DNA of 64,000 nucleotides, taken from contig CM060193.1 in assembly GCA_030549335.1 (NCBI GenBank), forward strand, positions 64,581,646 to 64,645,645, read 5' to 3'. The stretch is from Pontederia crassipes (Eukaryota; Streptophyta; Magnoliopsida; Commelinales; Pontederiaceae). The notes below the pieces were generated by a model. That model did no database searches and was not told the DNA's origin. It saw only the letters and a program-made list of their open reading frames with translations. The translations under genes and the position numbers were made by a program. Positions 34,840 through 46,850 of the stretch are shown piece after piece. Numbering within the stretch: position 1 is the first letter of the stretch; each line of letters opens with the position of its first letter.

Positions 34840-36470
34840 TGTAATGTCCCGAGACCCATGTGACTTTCACGTGCTCAGAGTCATTCCAAAAGTGCTACTC
34901 AATCTTCTATAAAATATTTTTGCGGAATAAAATTTATTAAGTGTGGAATATAAACAATAAATGCGGAAGACTTTTAAATAATAATAGCTAATATTTAAAA
35001 TATCAATAAGTTCACGATTCTAATAAATGCAGAAATAATAAAAAACTAGACAACTCAATCTAAAACATGTGCAACATTTGTTTGTCACTAAGCATAGTCA
35101 CCTACAAGATCATCCTCTATCAAAACACTCTCACCTGCACGGATCCAGGTATAAGAAAATATCAAGGTCTACTAAATAATTAATATATTCAATCAAAAAT
35201 AAGATATGATAATGACGAGTCAATTGAGCAATCAATACAATAATCAATTAACAATATAACGATTTATCAATATGAGCAATTATATTAGGTTATGGTCAAA
35301 AAACCAATCAATAGCGATAACAATTAATAATTGTCTGATCAATATGGAATTATTCAATTAACAGTAGAGCATTGGATCAATGATTTAATATAACAATAGG
35401 ACAATAAAGACATAGATCAATAGGAAGGATCAGAAAAAGATCATATGACCAATCAATATTGATTTAACAATTAATAATATCAATGATGCCTGATCACTAT
35501 GGCACTATTCAATTTAATATCAATGATAATTGATCAATAACAATTCCATTCGATTCAATGAGCGGAGGCAATGTCAATCAACGTCAGTATCTAAATGACC
35601 ATGATCTATTCAATTAAATTCGATTTCAATCCAACTCAATTCGATTCGATTTTAATTCAATTCAATTTACAATGTTCGGAGTTATCCAATTCAATGAGGA
35701 GCGCTCGGTCAATTAAGAAAAACTCCATATCTCTTTCATGTAGATCAATGGGGAATCAATCAACGGCAAACCACCCAACAATATAGCGCTAACAATTATT
35801 CATGAATGACGGGGGACCATGACCAAACACAAGACAGATATAGCTTCTCTAAAGGATGATGTCGTCTCAAATCTTCAAGTCCATTATCTATCACATTCAA
35901 TTCATTACAATTCAATTCAATAACAATATGTCCAGAGGGCTTGGAGACAATCAAAGAACATGGAGACCCAGCACTTTCAGCGTTTATTTTGTTTATCTAA
36001 GACATTTATCTTTTAGCAATTTAATTTAGGTGAAACAAGACTCAATCAGAAAGACTACTGGATCAATATCATAATCAATGATAAAATTGGATATGATAAC
36101 AAAATATAATCAGATATGATGACAATATAATTTGATAAAATAATACTATTATCAGGTATGATAATAATATAATCAAGTATGATGGTAATTTAATTAGGAC
36201 GAGTCAATAATAATACAATAAATATATCACATTCCAATAATAATAACAACAAGACAATTATTATAAAATTGATAACTAAAATAATTAATTAAAAATAAAC
36301 TCACAATTCTTTCATTTTCTATTTGTTTTTTCATTCGTTAAAGATTCAATAAATGATTTTCTTCGTCGGAAAATAAAAAATGAAGCAAACAATTATCCTT
36401 TCTCTCGCATCTAATGTCCTCTTAATTTGGCTTTGTTGAAAATATGTTTCTTTTTTTTTCACCTTTCTCC
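34840..36470. mobile_element. probable LTR or fragment of another retrotransposon
   Basis: The start TGTAATGTCCCGAGACCC resembles the first bases of many plant gypsy LTRs and abuts the broken copia LTR. About 1.1 kb of the interior (35160-36270) is a degenerate array of AATCAAT, GATCAAT and ATAATCAA words. No second copy, primer site or coding region is found, so the class is uncertain. Confidence 0.4.
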
Positions 36471-36600
36471 AATGTTTTAAAAATCGGACCGAACCGACCG
36501 ATTCAACTGGCTCAACCGCGAATCGACCGATGATCTAGTCCGATTTTGAGGACAAAACCGATTTTGAAGTTGAATCGGAGAAAATCAGTTGAACGGGCTG
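36470..36600. mobile_element. MITE-like AATCGGACCGAACCGACCG sequence
   Basis: The phrase GTTTTAAAAATCGGACCG with repeated CCGATT/GAACCG words is of a type common in small plant DNA transposons. Neither end nor a target duplication is defined. Confidence 0.3.
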
Positions 36601-37142
36601 TGGTCTCTCGACGTCTCTTCTCCCCTCCGGTACATGTGGAACCACAGCCTGTGGAAGCAGCCGCGACGAGGGCGGGTCCAGACTCCAGAAGTAGTGATGT
36701 CGAGGCCGGTGCTGCTTGTTTTTCTTCTCGTCGTACTAATAACAATCAAGTACAAATTCGAGTGGAGGGAGCAGCTCATGACATCTCGATCATGTTTTAC
36801 ACGTTAAACTCATCTCGCTCATGTGTAGTACCTTTTCCTACCTATCTCGAGAGTGACATGCAAATGCAAGTCCATCCAAGTAGCAACGTGGCCCTCCAAT
36901 CGCCATGGCCTGCAATCTAATCCGCGGAGTATGACATGCATTACAGTCTGGCTAATATTTCTGATAATTAACTAATATTTCCGATAATTAGTAACCTGCC
37001 ATTTTAGTCTATCTTATTTCAATTTAACATTATTAATTTTTTTAACCAAACAAAATAAATAAAATAAAATAACTTTATGGATAATAATCCTATACTACTA
37101 ATACATGTTTCTTCTATTTCTCCAAGTAAATCCCTCCGTAAG
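36601..37142. other. GC-richer unassigned stretch and AT-rich DNA
   Basis: At 36600-36780 several frames are open (a 124-codon + frame spans 36546-36920), but none shows a recognisable domain and the opposite strand is equally open. It may be a gene fragment. The remainder is AT-rich with TAATTAGT-type duplications near 36960-36990. Confidence 0.3.
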
Positions 37143-37228
37143 AAGGTCCTAAAGTAGCAAAAAATTTTGTCGGATAAGTTTTGACCTGCATGAAAGGTGT
37201 AACAATCTGGGCACTTTCTTAGAGAGGA
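37143..37228 (+). pseudogene. organelle large-subunit rRNA fragment (23S/26S)
   Basis: It follows the universally conserved helix text AAGGTCCTAA.GTAGC, TTGTCGG.TAAGTT, GACCTGCA.GAAAGG.GTAAC and ATCTGGGCACT, with C-to-T and G-to-A changes. This part lies just upstream, in the rRNA, of the piece at 15945-16418. Whether it is mitochondrial or plastid cannot be decided by eye. Confidence 0.85.
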
Positions 37229-37284
37229 AAGTTATGTAAAAGCAATAAGAAGAATTGCTCAGATTATTCAATCTCCTACCTCAG

Positions 37285-37480
37285 TATTCAAACGGAAATT
37301 ATTACTATTGATTTGATGATCCCTATAGGACACGGTCCGCAAGAATTAATTATTGGGATAGATAGACCGGCAAAACAACAGTAGCTACAAATACTATTCT
37401 CAATAAAAATGGACAAAATGTAATATGTCTTTATGCAGGTCAAAAAGCATCGTGACTCATGTAATGACTACTTTTCAGGA
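37285..37480 (+). pseudogene. nuclear copy of plastid atpA (ATP synthase alpha), fragment
   Basis: Translation in shifting frames follows the plastid alpha subunit around the P-loop: SMIPIGRGQRELIIG, DRQTGKTAVATDTILNQ and GQNVIC are recognisable despite substitutions and a small deletion. Frame changes and stops make it a relic (NUPT). The phrase CTATTCTCAATAAAAATGGA is nearest to the plastid gene rather than mitochondrial atp1. Confidence 0.8.
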
Positions 37481-37485
37481 AACGT

Positions 37486-37515
37486 TAAAGATGCGAACTA
37501 TTTGCACCTGAATCA
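37486..37515 (+). pseudogene. short organelle 23S/26S rRNA fragment
   Basis: AAGATGCGAACTATTTGCAC matches the rRNA text AAGATGCGGACTACCTGCAC, which normally follows the first fragment by about 60 bases. Here atpA lies between them, so the organelle DNA was rearranged before or after transfer. The match is short. Confidence 0.55.
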
Positions 37516-37800
37516 TTGCACCTAACCAACGTGAAACTCGGATGAAGCTAAGTGGGGTCTCAATTTCGATGCCAAAATTATTTTCTATGTTCAGTAGCTT
37601 GGCTTCTCTGGCACCGCCGGTTTTGTTGCTGGACATTCACTCCTTAGTTTTTGGAAAACCGAAATGTATTATTATTCTCGGTTACGACAATTAATTTACA
37701 TCGACAATTAGGCCCATCACCTCCAATACAAATAGAAGTGCCTGATAGCAAGCCAACGCTGCAAGGAACACATCGCGAGAAAGAGGATTAGTGGAGAGAG

Positions 37801-38771
37801 ATGTCCACATCCGCGAACGGAGACGCAGTCGCTCAGTCCTCCTCGGGAAGGAGGTAAATTTAGATTGATCCCTCTGCCATCTTCAGATCTCTTCTTCTAA
37901 ATCTTATAAGACCTCTTAGATCGGTCGTTCATGGAGATCGTGTTAGTTTAATGCAATAATAGTCTTTGGAGATGCATTTTTCAGATTGGAAGGAAAGGTG
38001 GCCATCATTACCGGCGGTGCTGCGGGTGCCGGCAAGGAGACCGTCCGTCTCTTCGTCCACCATGGCGCCAAGGTCGTCCTCGTCGACATACGCGATGACG
38101 TCGGCCGCGCAGTTTCCGCGAGCATCGGCGGCGAAGACGTCGTGGCGTACTTCCACTGCGACGTGACCGTCGAGGAGGAGGTCAAGAACGCGGTGGACTT
38201 CGCGGTGGCCAGGTTCGGGAAGCTGGACATCTTGTTCAACAACGCCGCCGTCATCGACTCGACGAAGCTCAAGATCACGAACGTGAGCATGGCGGAGTTC
38301 GAGCGGGTGCTCAGCGTCAGCGTGACGGGGACGTTCCTGGGGACCAAGCACGCGGCGCGCGTGATGATACCAGCCGGCCGCGGGGGCTGCATCCTCAACA
38401 GCGGGAGCATCGCATCGGTGCTGGGCGGCGTGGCTTCGCACGCGTACATGGCGGCGAAACACGCGGTGGTGGGGCTGACGAAGAACGCGGCGGCCGAGCT
38501 CGGGGTGCACGGAATCCGGGTGAACTGCATCTCTTCCTTCATGTACGCGACGGAGCTGTCGATCAACGACATGGGCAAGGACGCGAAGGGCATCGAGGAC
38601 ATGATCTCCGGGCTGGCGAAGCTCAAGGGGGTGGTGCTCAAGGCGGAGGACACGGCGCGCGCCGCCGTCTTCCTGGCCAGCGACGAGGCCAGGTACGTCA
38701 GCGGCCACAACCTCCTGCTCGATGGCGGCTACACCACTGTCAACACTGCCTTCGGCCTCTACAAGGAATGA
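37801..38771 (+). CDS. short-chain dehydrogenase/reductase (SDR110C type), intact copy 2
   Basis: CDS is join(37801..37853, 37985..38771), 279 aa; the intron is bounded by AG|GTAAAT and TTTTTCAG|A. Residues 27-34 form the Rossmann TGxxxGxG motif (TGGAAGAG). Asp52 at the end of the second strand favours NAD(H) over NADP(H). NNAA (103-106) replaces the usual NNAG. Ser159, Tyr172 and Lys176 form the catalytic set with normal spacing (SGSIAS, YMAAK). The C-terminus (VSGHNLLLDGGYTT) is typical of plant SDR110C enzymes such as secoisolariciresinol dehydrogenase, momilactone A synthase or ABA2-like proteins. These are soluble NAD-dependent alcohol oxidoreductases of secondary or hormone metabolism. 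The substrate cannot be told from sequence. The start lies in the same context as copy 1, and both flanks are homologous to it. Confidence 0.9.
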
Positions 38772-38994
38772 AGGAGCAAAAAGTGTCTGATTAATTAAAA
38801 GCCATTTGCTGTTGTTTAATTGGTCAATTTGGTTGCATAATAATAAGCAACAAAACTTTGTTAATTTCTTGATTGGAAGAGCCACCAAGAAGTGGTTCTA
38901 ATGATGCTTCCATTGTGTTCATTCGACTTTTGTAATGCAATTATTGATCGATCATATTTTTTCCTCTATTTTATTTAGTTTTTCAATCTCATCT
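38772..38994 (+). other. 3' flank of SDR copy 2
   Basis: Homologous to the 3' flank of copy 1 up to the (TA)n tract. It probably contains the 3' UTR, but no distinct polyadenylation signal could be assigned. Confidence 0.5.
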
Positions 38995-39000
38995 ATTATC

Positions 39001-39001
<1 letters not shown>

Positions 39002-39071
<70 letters not shown>
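39002..39071. repeat. (TA)n microsatellite
   Basis: About 35 uninterrupted TA units, directly abutting the left end of the next element. Confidence 0.95.
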
Positions 39072-39073
<2 letters not shown>

Positions 39074-39932
39074 GGTGCATACAGGTGCATACAATTCATC
39101 ACAGCCGTCGGATGCAACACGGATAGGATCAAGGTGCTTGAACTAGATGCTAATTACCTTTGAAGTGAACCGGAATATGCATGAGTCAGCATGGATCTCC
39201 CTCTCGGCCGGATGCCTCTAGGGGTACACGATGGGCGCGCGAGAATCTCACTCTCAGCATTCACTGGTGCGGCAGCAAAGGGGGAAGGGGGGCTGACGCC
39301 CCCTTTTCGCGCACACCGACGTAGTAGCAAAAAGGGTGGCGTCGCCCCCTCTACGATCTCGCCGGTGAGGTTGCAGAGGGGGTTGACGCCCCCCTTTTTT
39401 CATTGCTGCATTGGCGCAGGTCGAGGACATGGAGTCTGGGCCCGACGATAGCGAGAAGGCTGCTCAGGCCGGAGCCAGGAAGGGCAAGGAGGAAGTCAAC
39501 AACGGGAAGTGGGGTGAGGGAGGTGGCGTGGCACCAGAGGAAGACGGGGTCGAATGACGAGACGTTGCCTCCGTGGACAACGAGGAGGGTGCCGCTTGAA
39601 GTGGCGACGGAGAGGGTAGACGGGGCATCGCAGCCGAGGAGCGGGAGAAGAAGGGAGTGACAGAGCGAGAAAGGGTCGAAGAGGGAGGCGTCTGGAAGGA
39701 GGAGCTGCGGGCCTTAGCAACGAGGTCGAAGGAGGCGCCGGCGATGGAGGATGCAAGGCGACCGGAGGACGAGGTCGTCCTGGAGAAGTGCTTCGTTCGC
39801 GCAGGGTGGAACCGAACCGCTCGCTACTGGCTCAAACACGCTAGGATCACAGCCGTCGAAGCAAAAGGTTGGAGTCCAACGTCTGTGAGGAGATGATCAC
39901 ACCAGAATGCACCTAAGTGTATATGCATCCTA
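39071..39932. mobile_element. GC-rich element with inverted ends, possible sequence-capturing DNA transposon
   Basis: The left end TAGGGTGCATACAGGTGCAT and the complement of the right end (TAGGATGCATATACACTTAG, then GTGCATTC) form imperfect inverted repeats in which GTGCAT recurs. The interior is strongly GC-rich, unlike both flanks, and open in several frames on both strands. A partial tandem repeat built on TGACGCCCCC recurs near 39293, 39338 and 39385. The contrast between AT-poor interior and small TIRs recalls Pack-type elements that carry host gene pieces. No host gene was recognised, and the (TA)n tract hides any target duplication. Confidence 0.5.
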
Positions 39933-40019
39933 ATATTCCTCATATTAGTAATAATATTTTAAAATAGAAGTATTTTCGAATACTTCTCAGTGGAAGTCGG
40001 ATCGTCATAAGCTTTTCTA

Positions 40020-40297
40020 TGTTATTTCAGACTTCGTCGTCGGGATCTAATCACGTACAGAAAATTATCACTATTCACAATCCAGTCTATGTTGGACGGC
40101 ATCGAAAACATGTCGCAACATATTGTATGTGCGCCTCATCGGACAGTCCACTCATATTCACAAAAAAAGCAATCGATATTGGCCTTTTATAGGCATGACA
40201 TGCAGGTTTATTAACTGCATTTAAGTTAACAAAATTGCTTTGCAGTTTCTCATGTGGGCTTCCAACTGCAAGGGCCATTAAGTGTGCAAGTCTAACA
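40020..40297 (-). mobile_element. short LTR with adjacent polypurine tract (copia-type, antisense)
   Basis: The 278-bp sequence begins TGTTA and ends TAACA. The bases directly to its right, read on the minus strand, are GTGCTAGTGGGAGAT, a typical copia polypurine tract. On the minus strand the LTR contains a TATA box (CCTATAAAAGGCC, 40182-40194). It is therefore the 3' LTR of a minus-strand element whose interior would extend to the right. No second LTR or pol was found. Confidence 0.6.
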
Positions 40298-43200
40298 ATC
40301 TCCCACTAGCACATAATGGGTCATCATTATTTCCAGTAAAATGTCTATTATAGTAGATGGATCGTTCGGCCCACGAGTACATCCACAATTTCGAAAGAAC
40401 TATGACATGTTAGGAATACGTAGTCACTCAACCACTTGAAAGCTTATACTATAACTTGTTAAGGATACATAATTACTATGTCAATTTAAGAGTCAAAAGG
40501 ATATATAGTTGTCCAACTATCATGTGAACCAATACTATGATGTATTAATACATAGTTGCTCAAACATTTATGTTACTCATTTTTTCCTAAAAACACCTTG
40601 CATGCATACACTAGAAGACACGTTTTCTCATGCATGATTTTGATTTCTTCGTATTTGTATGCTTACGTATTTGGCCAATTGCATTACAAATATCATACAT
40701 CACCAGTGAATCTTTCTCTCGACCGCTATCCTAGTCGTGATTCGACAGGCCTCATATAATTTTTTTCTTTGAGTACCTCGCTAAAGTAGCAACACTAACT
40801 CAATAGTCAAGAGTCTAAGAGCAATTTCCGAATTAAATCCTTATATACGCACACTTACAAATATTATAAGTTATTCGTCAAGTTTTATGGTCGACTTAGC
40901 ATACAAAGTACATAACCAAGTACGTACTGCGATGGAGACTCCCACTGAATGAGCGTATTCCATAAACTCATAACACCGCACTGACTGCATTTTAGACGTC
41001 TATCCATGACGCCTGACTTGAGTCCTCCACTAGTCGCCAAAAATTAATGTCATGAGGTCTCACATCTGGCCTCTCTTATCAGGCAACACAGAGTTATTTA
41101 TAAACTCATGTTATTCTCCCAAACATATCAAGACAATCTTAGATTATATATTTGGATCCAAATTATTTCATCTTCACTCTCTATACACCAAGTCTCGAGG
41201 CAATTATCCGTGTGACTCATGATTCACAAACTCTCAAGTTTGAGATTTAAACTCTTACGAATTCACGAGTTTTAGACATGAAATCGAGTGAGTGGAATAG
41301 AACTTAGTGCCAAATTCGAGTAAATTCTAGTGGACTCAAGTAGACTCGAGTAAACTCGAAATAACATGAGTAAACTCGATCGAGTATATAGGTAGAATTG
41401 TCAGATGCAAAAGTTACTCATTTAACCAAAATTTTAGGTTAAAATTGAAATGAAAATAGCATTAAACATTCATGATTTAACAACTAAGAATACTTTATGT
41501 TCTAATTTGCATGACTCATGAATTACTTTGGTAATTTGATGTATAAACCTTGAACACTTTACATTTCAACATGTGTTGCATCGACTTATGTAGTGTACTT
41601 GTAGAGTGTGATAAATTATGAATGGTTAATATAAGTGAGTTGAAATATGACCAATGAACTCATTATATTTGAAACTAACATATACAAATTATTTTTCAAA
41701 AATATTTTATAATATATAATATTAAATATATATAAAGTCATACATATAAACTCTATGAGTTTACATTTCGAGTTTACGTCTCGAGTTTACTAGATGTAAA
41801 ATGAGTCAACGTAAACTCTCAAATTAAACTTTAGTGTGACTAATAATCTCGTGCACATACTTGGCATGCATTGTCAAAACCATTAACTAACTCCTCCAGA
41901 ATAAAAACAACACAATTTTATTCATCGTAAGAAGATTTTAGAGTACATTAATAAGCCTTGCGCATGTTAATGTGTCAGTCAAATATGCTTAATAAGTATC
42001 TCATACTTATATGCATTCGTAAATTGTATTTTCTTCACATTGTTAAGACAAACTAGACATCAATGTATTTTCCTTTACAATGGTCCATTCTTTTTATCAA
42101 GCAATAGTGACATATTGCCAAAAAATACCATTATCAATATAGGAATAAAAGAATTTACTTAACCAAAGGGCTTCATTCCATTATTGAGTATAACAAAAAC
42201 TCAATTTTCATTGTTGACAATCTACTATAGTTTTGCTTGAACTAAACATTGCAATAATGTCATTTTGTAATGTGAAGACATAATTAGAGATTGATGTGAT
42301 TTTTGGGAGTGTGATTAACTAGCTAATTTATTGGACTCTATGCACAAAATGCAAAAGACTAAGGTTTAGACATAGATTATGCAAAAATAAAAACTAAACA
42401 AGATCTAAGCGTAGACTATGCACTCCTCACTTCACTAAACTGCAAGTGCACAGATCGAAGTAATAGACTCGAATGTCATATTTATAGTGTTTTAAAGCTT
42501 AATATTCACTAACTAATCTAAATTAATCTTAAACTAAGTTAACTCTTTTTGGTATCTTACAGTGATTGATATAAAATGATAACTAACAAATAATGAAAGG
42601 TTCTCTTAAGAATGGGGTTCATTTAATATTCTGCTATGGATGGATTAAAACAACTTAGCAATAAGTAATCAAACTAGATTCAACATGTAAAAACTACTCT
42701 CACCGTGCATTAAAGTTAGAATTAAGTATCATACTTTCATATGAATGTTAGTTAGGTTGATTCAACGAGAGTTTCAACTGATATTAGATTATCGTGAAAC
42801 TTCTAACTCACTGCATAAATACAATAAGATTCAGAAACTAATGCTAATGCTCTTTATTTATTTCTAAACATCAAGGAAATTTAGAATTAACATTTCTATT
42901 GTCATTTCAATATGAGATTCACGTTAACAAAATTTAAATGGATGCATCAAGCCTCACAATAATAGATTGAAATTAGAAAACCAAATCAATGTTCTTGACT
43001 CATTTCTTACAAATCACAGATGAAATCAAATACAGAAACTAATTGTTAATGCTCTTGGTTCATTTTTTAACAAGCATGATGCCAATTAAAGATGTTATCA
43101 AATACATTCTTATCTACATGCACGATGCCCAAGTAATGACAAATGAAGTCTGAAGACCAATATAACAACTCTTAAAAAATACTTCCTCTCCTAGTTATGT

Positions 43201-43706
43201 TCACTCGATCACAAACTCAATTTAGTTGTAAGAACCAGCTTTCAAACCATTTTGATTATGCTTGTTAAATTGCATTAGCACTTCCTGTAATGTCAAACGA
43301 TTTGGGAGAGATGTATACTTAATTGTAATCTTTTTTCAATGAATTTTCATCACAACACATCGAATTCTCCATAGGAAAACATCCGATGACAAATCAAATT
43401 AACATACTTTCTACTATTTTTCAAATAAAATAATTTCATATCTATTTTGCATATGGAAGAAGGAAGTTAACCATTCGTGCTCCACAACTTAACATTTTAT
43501 ATGCCGAAAAATCACTTATGGGTCATATTAATGGACCTCTCATCATGAAATTTTATTTCTTAGATTTGTTATAAGTGAACACACAATCCTTCCAGAGCAT
43601 AATTAGTTCATCGATCAAATGACTTAAATAAATATCTAAGCTATTGAGTTCATCAATCGAAGACCTGAAATCATGCAGATAAACAATATGTTCTCTTGTC
43701 TCATAT
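40298..43706. other. AT-rich DNA, probably decayed retrotransposon interior
   Basis: No protein motif survives. A stretch of CGAGTAAACTC/CGAGTTTAC inverted words at 41240-41400 and 41750-41820 forms a loose repeat. A further LTR-like stretch near 42290-42500 contains AACTGCAAGTGCACAGATCG, reminiscent of the GCAAGTGCACTAGTCGCA phrase of the Athila-like LTRs. No ends could be paired. Confidence 0.4.
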
Positions 43707-43711
43707 ACATA

Positions 43712-45429
43712 TGATGCGAAAATTGATAACAATTAAATGCTAGCAAATGCACTAGTCGCATAAATAATAAAGTGAAAGAGTAGAGTGTCGAACCCACTAA
43801 GAATTAACTTACTTAACTAAACTAATTTCAGGGTCTAATAAGAGACGATATAAAGTTTGGGTAAAAAGAAGTTGCAGAAATTAAAATTACATAAAATAAA
43901 GACTAAAACTAAATTAATCTAATCTAATCTACTGATGCATAGGGCTTAGGATGATAAATGAAAGCGTAGACAAACTGAAGTGGCCAAATATTGCAAGTTA
44001 GTTTCTAACGACGGATTAGAGTTTACTAAAATTATTGATTTTCGCCTATATAGGATCAATCAACATATCTTAATTCAAATTAGATTAAGACTATTCCATC
44101 ATGGATCATAATCTAATCAAACCTGATATTAAGAAGCATTAAAATGTAGTCTCTAAACTATTATCACCCATAATATGGTAATGATTAATAAACCACACAA
44201 CTAATATTCCTTCAAAGATCTTACGAGTTGTGATATGCAATACTTGGACTTAAAAGTCAAGAATCAATTCCACAAAAATTATGCAATCAAAAGTAACTAC
44301 TCCGACAAGAATGTAGCTAACTATAGAAGGCAATCAATTTCTGAAAAAGCATTAATAATAGCATGCATACTCGAAAGAAAACTAAACTATAATCGATTAT
44401 GAAATAAGATTTAACAGTTTACTTTTATCGATTAAAACTATTACACAAGTCTTAAACAGAAAGAAAACTAAATTATCCGAATTACAGAAGATAGAAAGAT
44501 GTATCAATTAAGCATGAGATCATCCCAACATAAAATAAAACATAGAGTACTCTATGAACGCCAATGAACTGCTGCCCGGTGCTCTTCTAGAGTCAATCGT
44601 GCAAAAATCTTCTCGGTGAGCCTTCTGAATTCTCCCACGTTCTTGCTTTTGAAGAATAGGTTGCAGGCCCTAGCATCCTTAACATGTTCTCTTCTAGCTG
44701 TAGAGGGCTTCTATTTATAGGGGTTTGAGTTTTCATGTGATCGGAGAAGAAACAGAAACTTTTCCATGTGAAATAAGGAAAATTCGGATCTGAATTGATT
44801 TTGAAATTTTGGCCTTGTCAAACTCCGAAGTTTGGGTTATAATATGTTTTCAAATCATCCTAGGATCATATAATATATAATATGAGTACGAATCCTTATG
44901 CACTTCAAATTCTTTCAAAAATCCATTCAAATATGGAATCATGGCCTGTTACATGGTTTTAACGGCTTAAAAAGAGTCCGAATCGGTTTAGAAATGGATT
45001 TTCACAGCCTGTGAGAAGCTTTTCACGGCCCTCACAGTGTGAAAATTATGATTTTCATGGCCCGTGAAGGTCTGGTCACGGCCGTGACTCGGGCTGGCAA
45101 AAAATCGCATTTTAACGCATGAAACAAGGTTTCACAGGCTTGTTTCACGGCCTGTTAAATTGTCTTCACGGTCCGTTAAAATGCCATTTCAACTCGGCTT
45201 CACTATTTTCCTTTCTAGCTTCATTTTAACTCTGATTTGAGCATGGTTTTCTCTGTTAACTTCATAATTCAATTTTTTTGCTTCCTATACAATAAAATAT
45301 AATATTTGGGTAGATTTTCAATTTTTTTAAATTAATATAAATAAGCTCATAAAATGATGCATGCTATTAGAAAATAATTCGAAATGAGTTTAAATGTTAC
45401 TAAATATATGTTATATTTTGCATGCATCA
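43712..45429 (-). repeat. 3' LTR of the Athila/Tat-like element
   Basis: 1718 bp, partner of 49713-51421. Near its right part (44930-45190) are several half-palindromes of the CACGGCCCGTG family (CATGGCCCGTGAAGG, CACGGCCGTGAC, CACGGCCTGTTAAA). Confidence 0.88.
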
Positions 45430-45439
45430 AATTCTCCCA
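45430..45439 (-). other. polypurine tract
   Basis: On the minus strand TTGGGAGAATT precedes the LTR start TGATGC; upstream is GAGGACAAGCAAATA, the usual context in this lineage. Confidence 0.75.
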
Positions 45440-46850
45440 AGCTTAGATATTTGCTTGTCCTCAAGAAATGTTCAAGGCAAAGCTCCAACCAAGAAGATCA
45501 ATCATCGCTTCTACCCTGTTAGTCAACTACTTTTCTTAGCACTAGATTTTAAACCTCGATCACCAAAGAATCTTTCCATCATTCCAATGACCCAGCCTTA
45601 TAGAATTTTTGAATATTAGATATATTTAAACTCATCCAAGTTCAGCTCATGCAAGAAAACATACAAACAATGTTGAAAACATAAGTGCATACTGAGCTTA
45701 TGTATTTTCATTTTAAAACTTCTTCACTTTAAAACTTTTGATATTTTCATTCATACTTCTTTTTCTCTTGTTGATTTGGTACTTATGTGCTTCTCCATAT
45801 TGCACAAGGTGGTCCATGTAACGGGCTTTCGATCGACGGATCCCAGAGTAGTTGCCCTTAAGTCGCCAGGCAAGAATTCCCTACGAATCTAATCACCCGA
45901 ACACACCAAGGTTCCGGATAACACTTTTGTACTTCTTTATTTTGTTTTGTTGGGGTTCAACTAACCCTCTTTTATCTTTTTGCACTTTATTTTCTTTCTT
46001 TTTAATATAAGCTCAATAAACACTTAAATGTTCAACAAAGAGGCAATTATTATCAAGACTAAAGAAAAATAAAAGAAAAGGGCATGAACAAGAATTTGTC
46101 GTCCAAATATTCATAGTTCTACTTAGCAGCATTCACATTCCAAATACCCAATACTAAGGCGATAAAAGATAAAATAATAGTGCTTCGAATTTCATTATTA
46201 AGATGTCCTTGAATAATGTTTGAAAATAAGAAAATATTAATACATGAGAAAGAATGATATGGAAATTTTTAATTTTATAGATTTTCGAAATGATGTAAAT
46301 CACATATGCAAATAATAAATAAAACATGATAAGAATATATGCATGTATTTCAATACTAAAGAAAATTATAGGCATGATGCATGAAAATGCAAAATCCCCC
46401 AGGCTTGAACTCAACACTGTCCTCAGTGTTGAAAATCAAATTCGAAAAAGGGGATATAAAAATAATAAAAAATAATAAAAGGAAGGAATTGAAAAGAGAC
46501 AACTTGATGTATCCCCATGTGACGGATGTGGAAGCCGTAGAGAGAAGTCAATGTATGGTTCGGACGTCAATTATATAGTGAAGTTGTCAATGTCATTTTG
46601 CTCAATTCCAGAAAGTTGGCGCGTTGAAATCCTTCGAGCTTCTTAAGTGGCCATCATTTGGCAAATTCAGTGAACATAATAACTCCATGATGATTGGCTC
46701 GTGAGAGTGTCATCATTGCTACTCCTTGAGATGAGTAATATGGGATGGAGATGCTTCTTCAATAGCTTATAACTCTTCTGTATGTTGATAATGATGAACA
46801 GGCCTTAAAGCGGGGCGACATGATGTAAGGTTGCAGGTGACGACAGTGAA
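45440..46850. other. interior of the Athila/Tat-like element, no coding motif
   Basis: Short frames only. Contains CCCCCAGGCTTGAACTC, like the purine-rich 3' tails of these elements on the opposite strand, and AT-rich spacer. Confidence 0.4.

Noticed and set aside
36546..36920. 124-codon + strand frame
   Set aside because: No recognisable domain, equal openness on the other strand, and no splice or promoter context; left as unassigned.
37929..38888. 319-codon and 255-codon minus-strand frames opposite SDR copy 2
   Set aside because: Antisense shadows of the intact SDR gene; the His/Arg/Val-rich composition is the complement of its codons.
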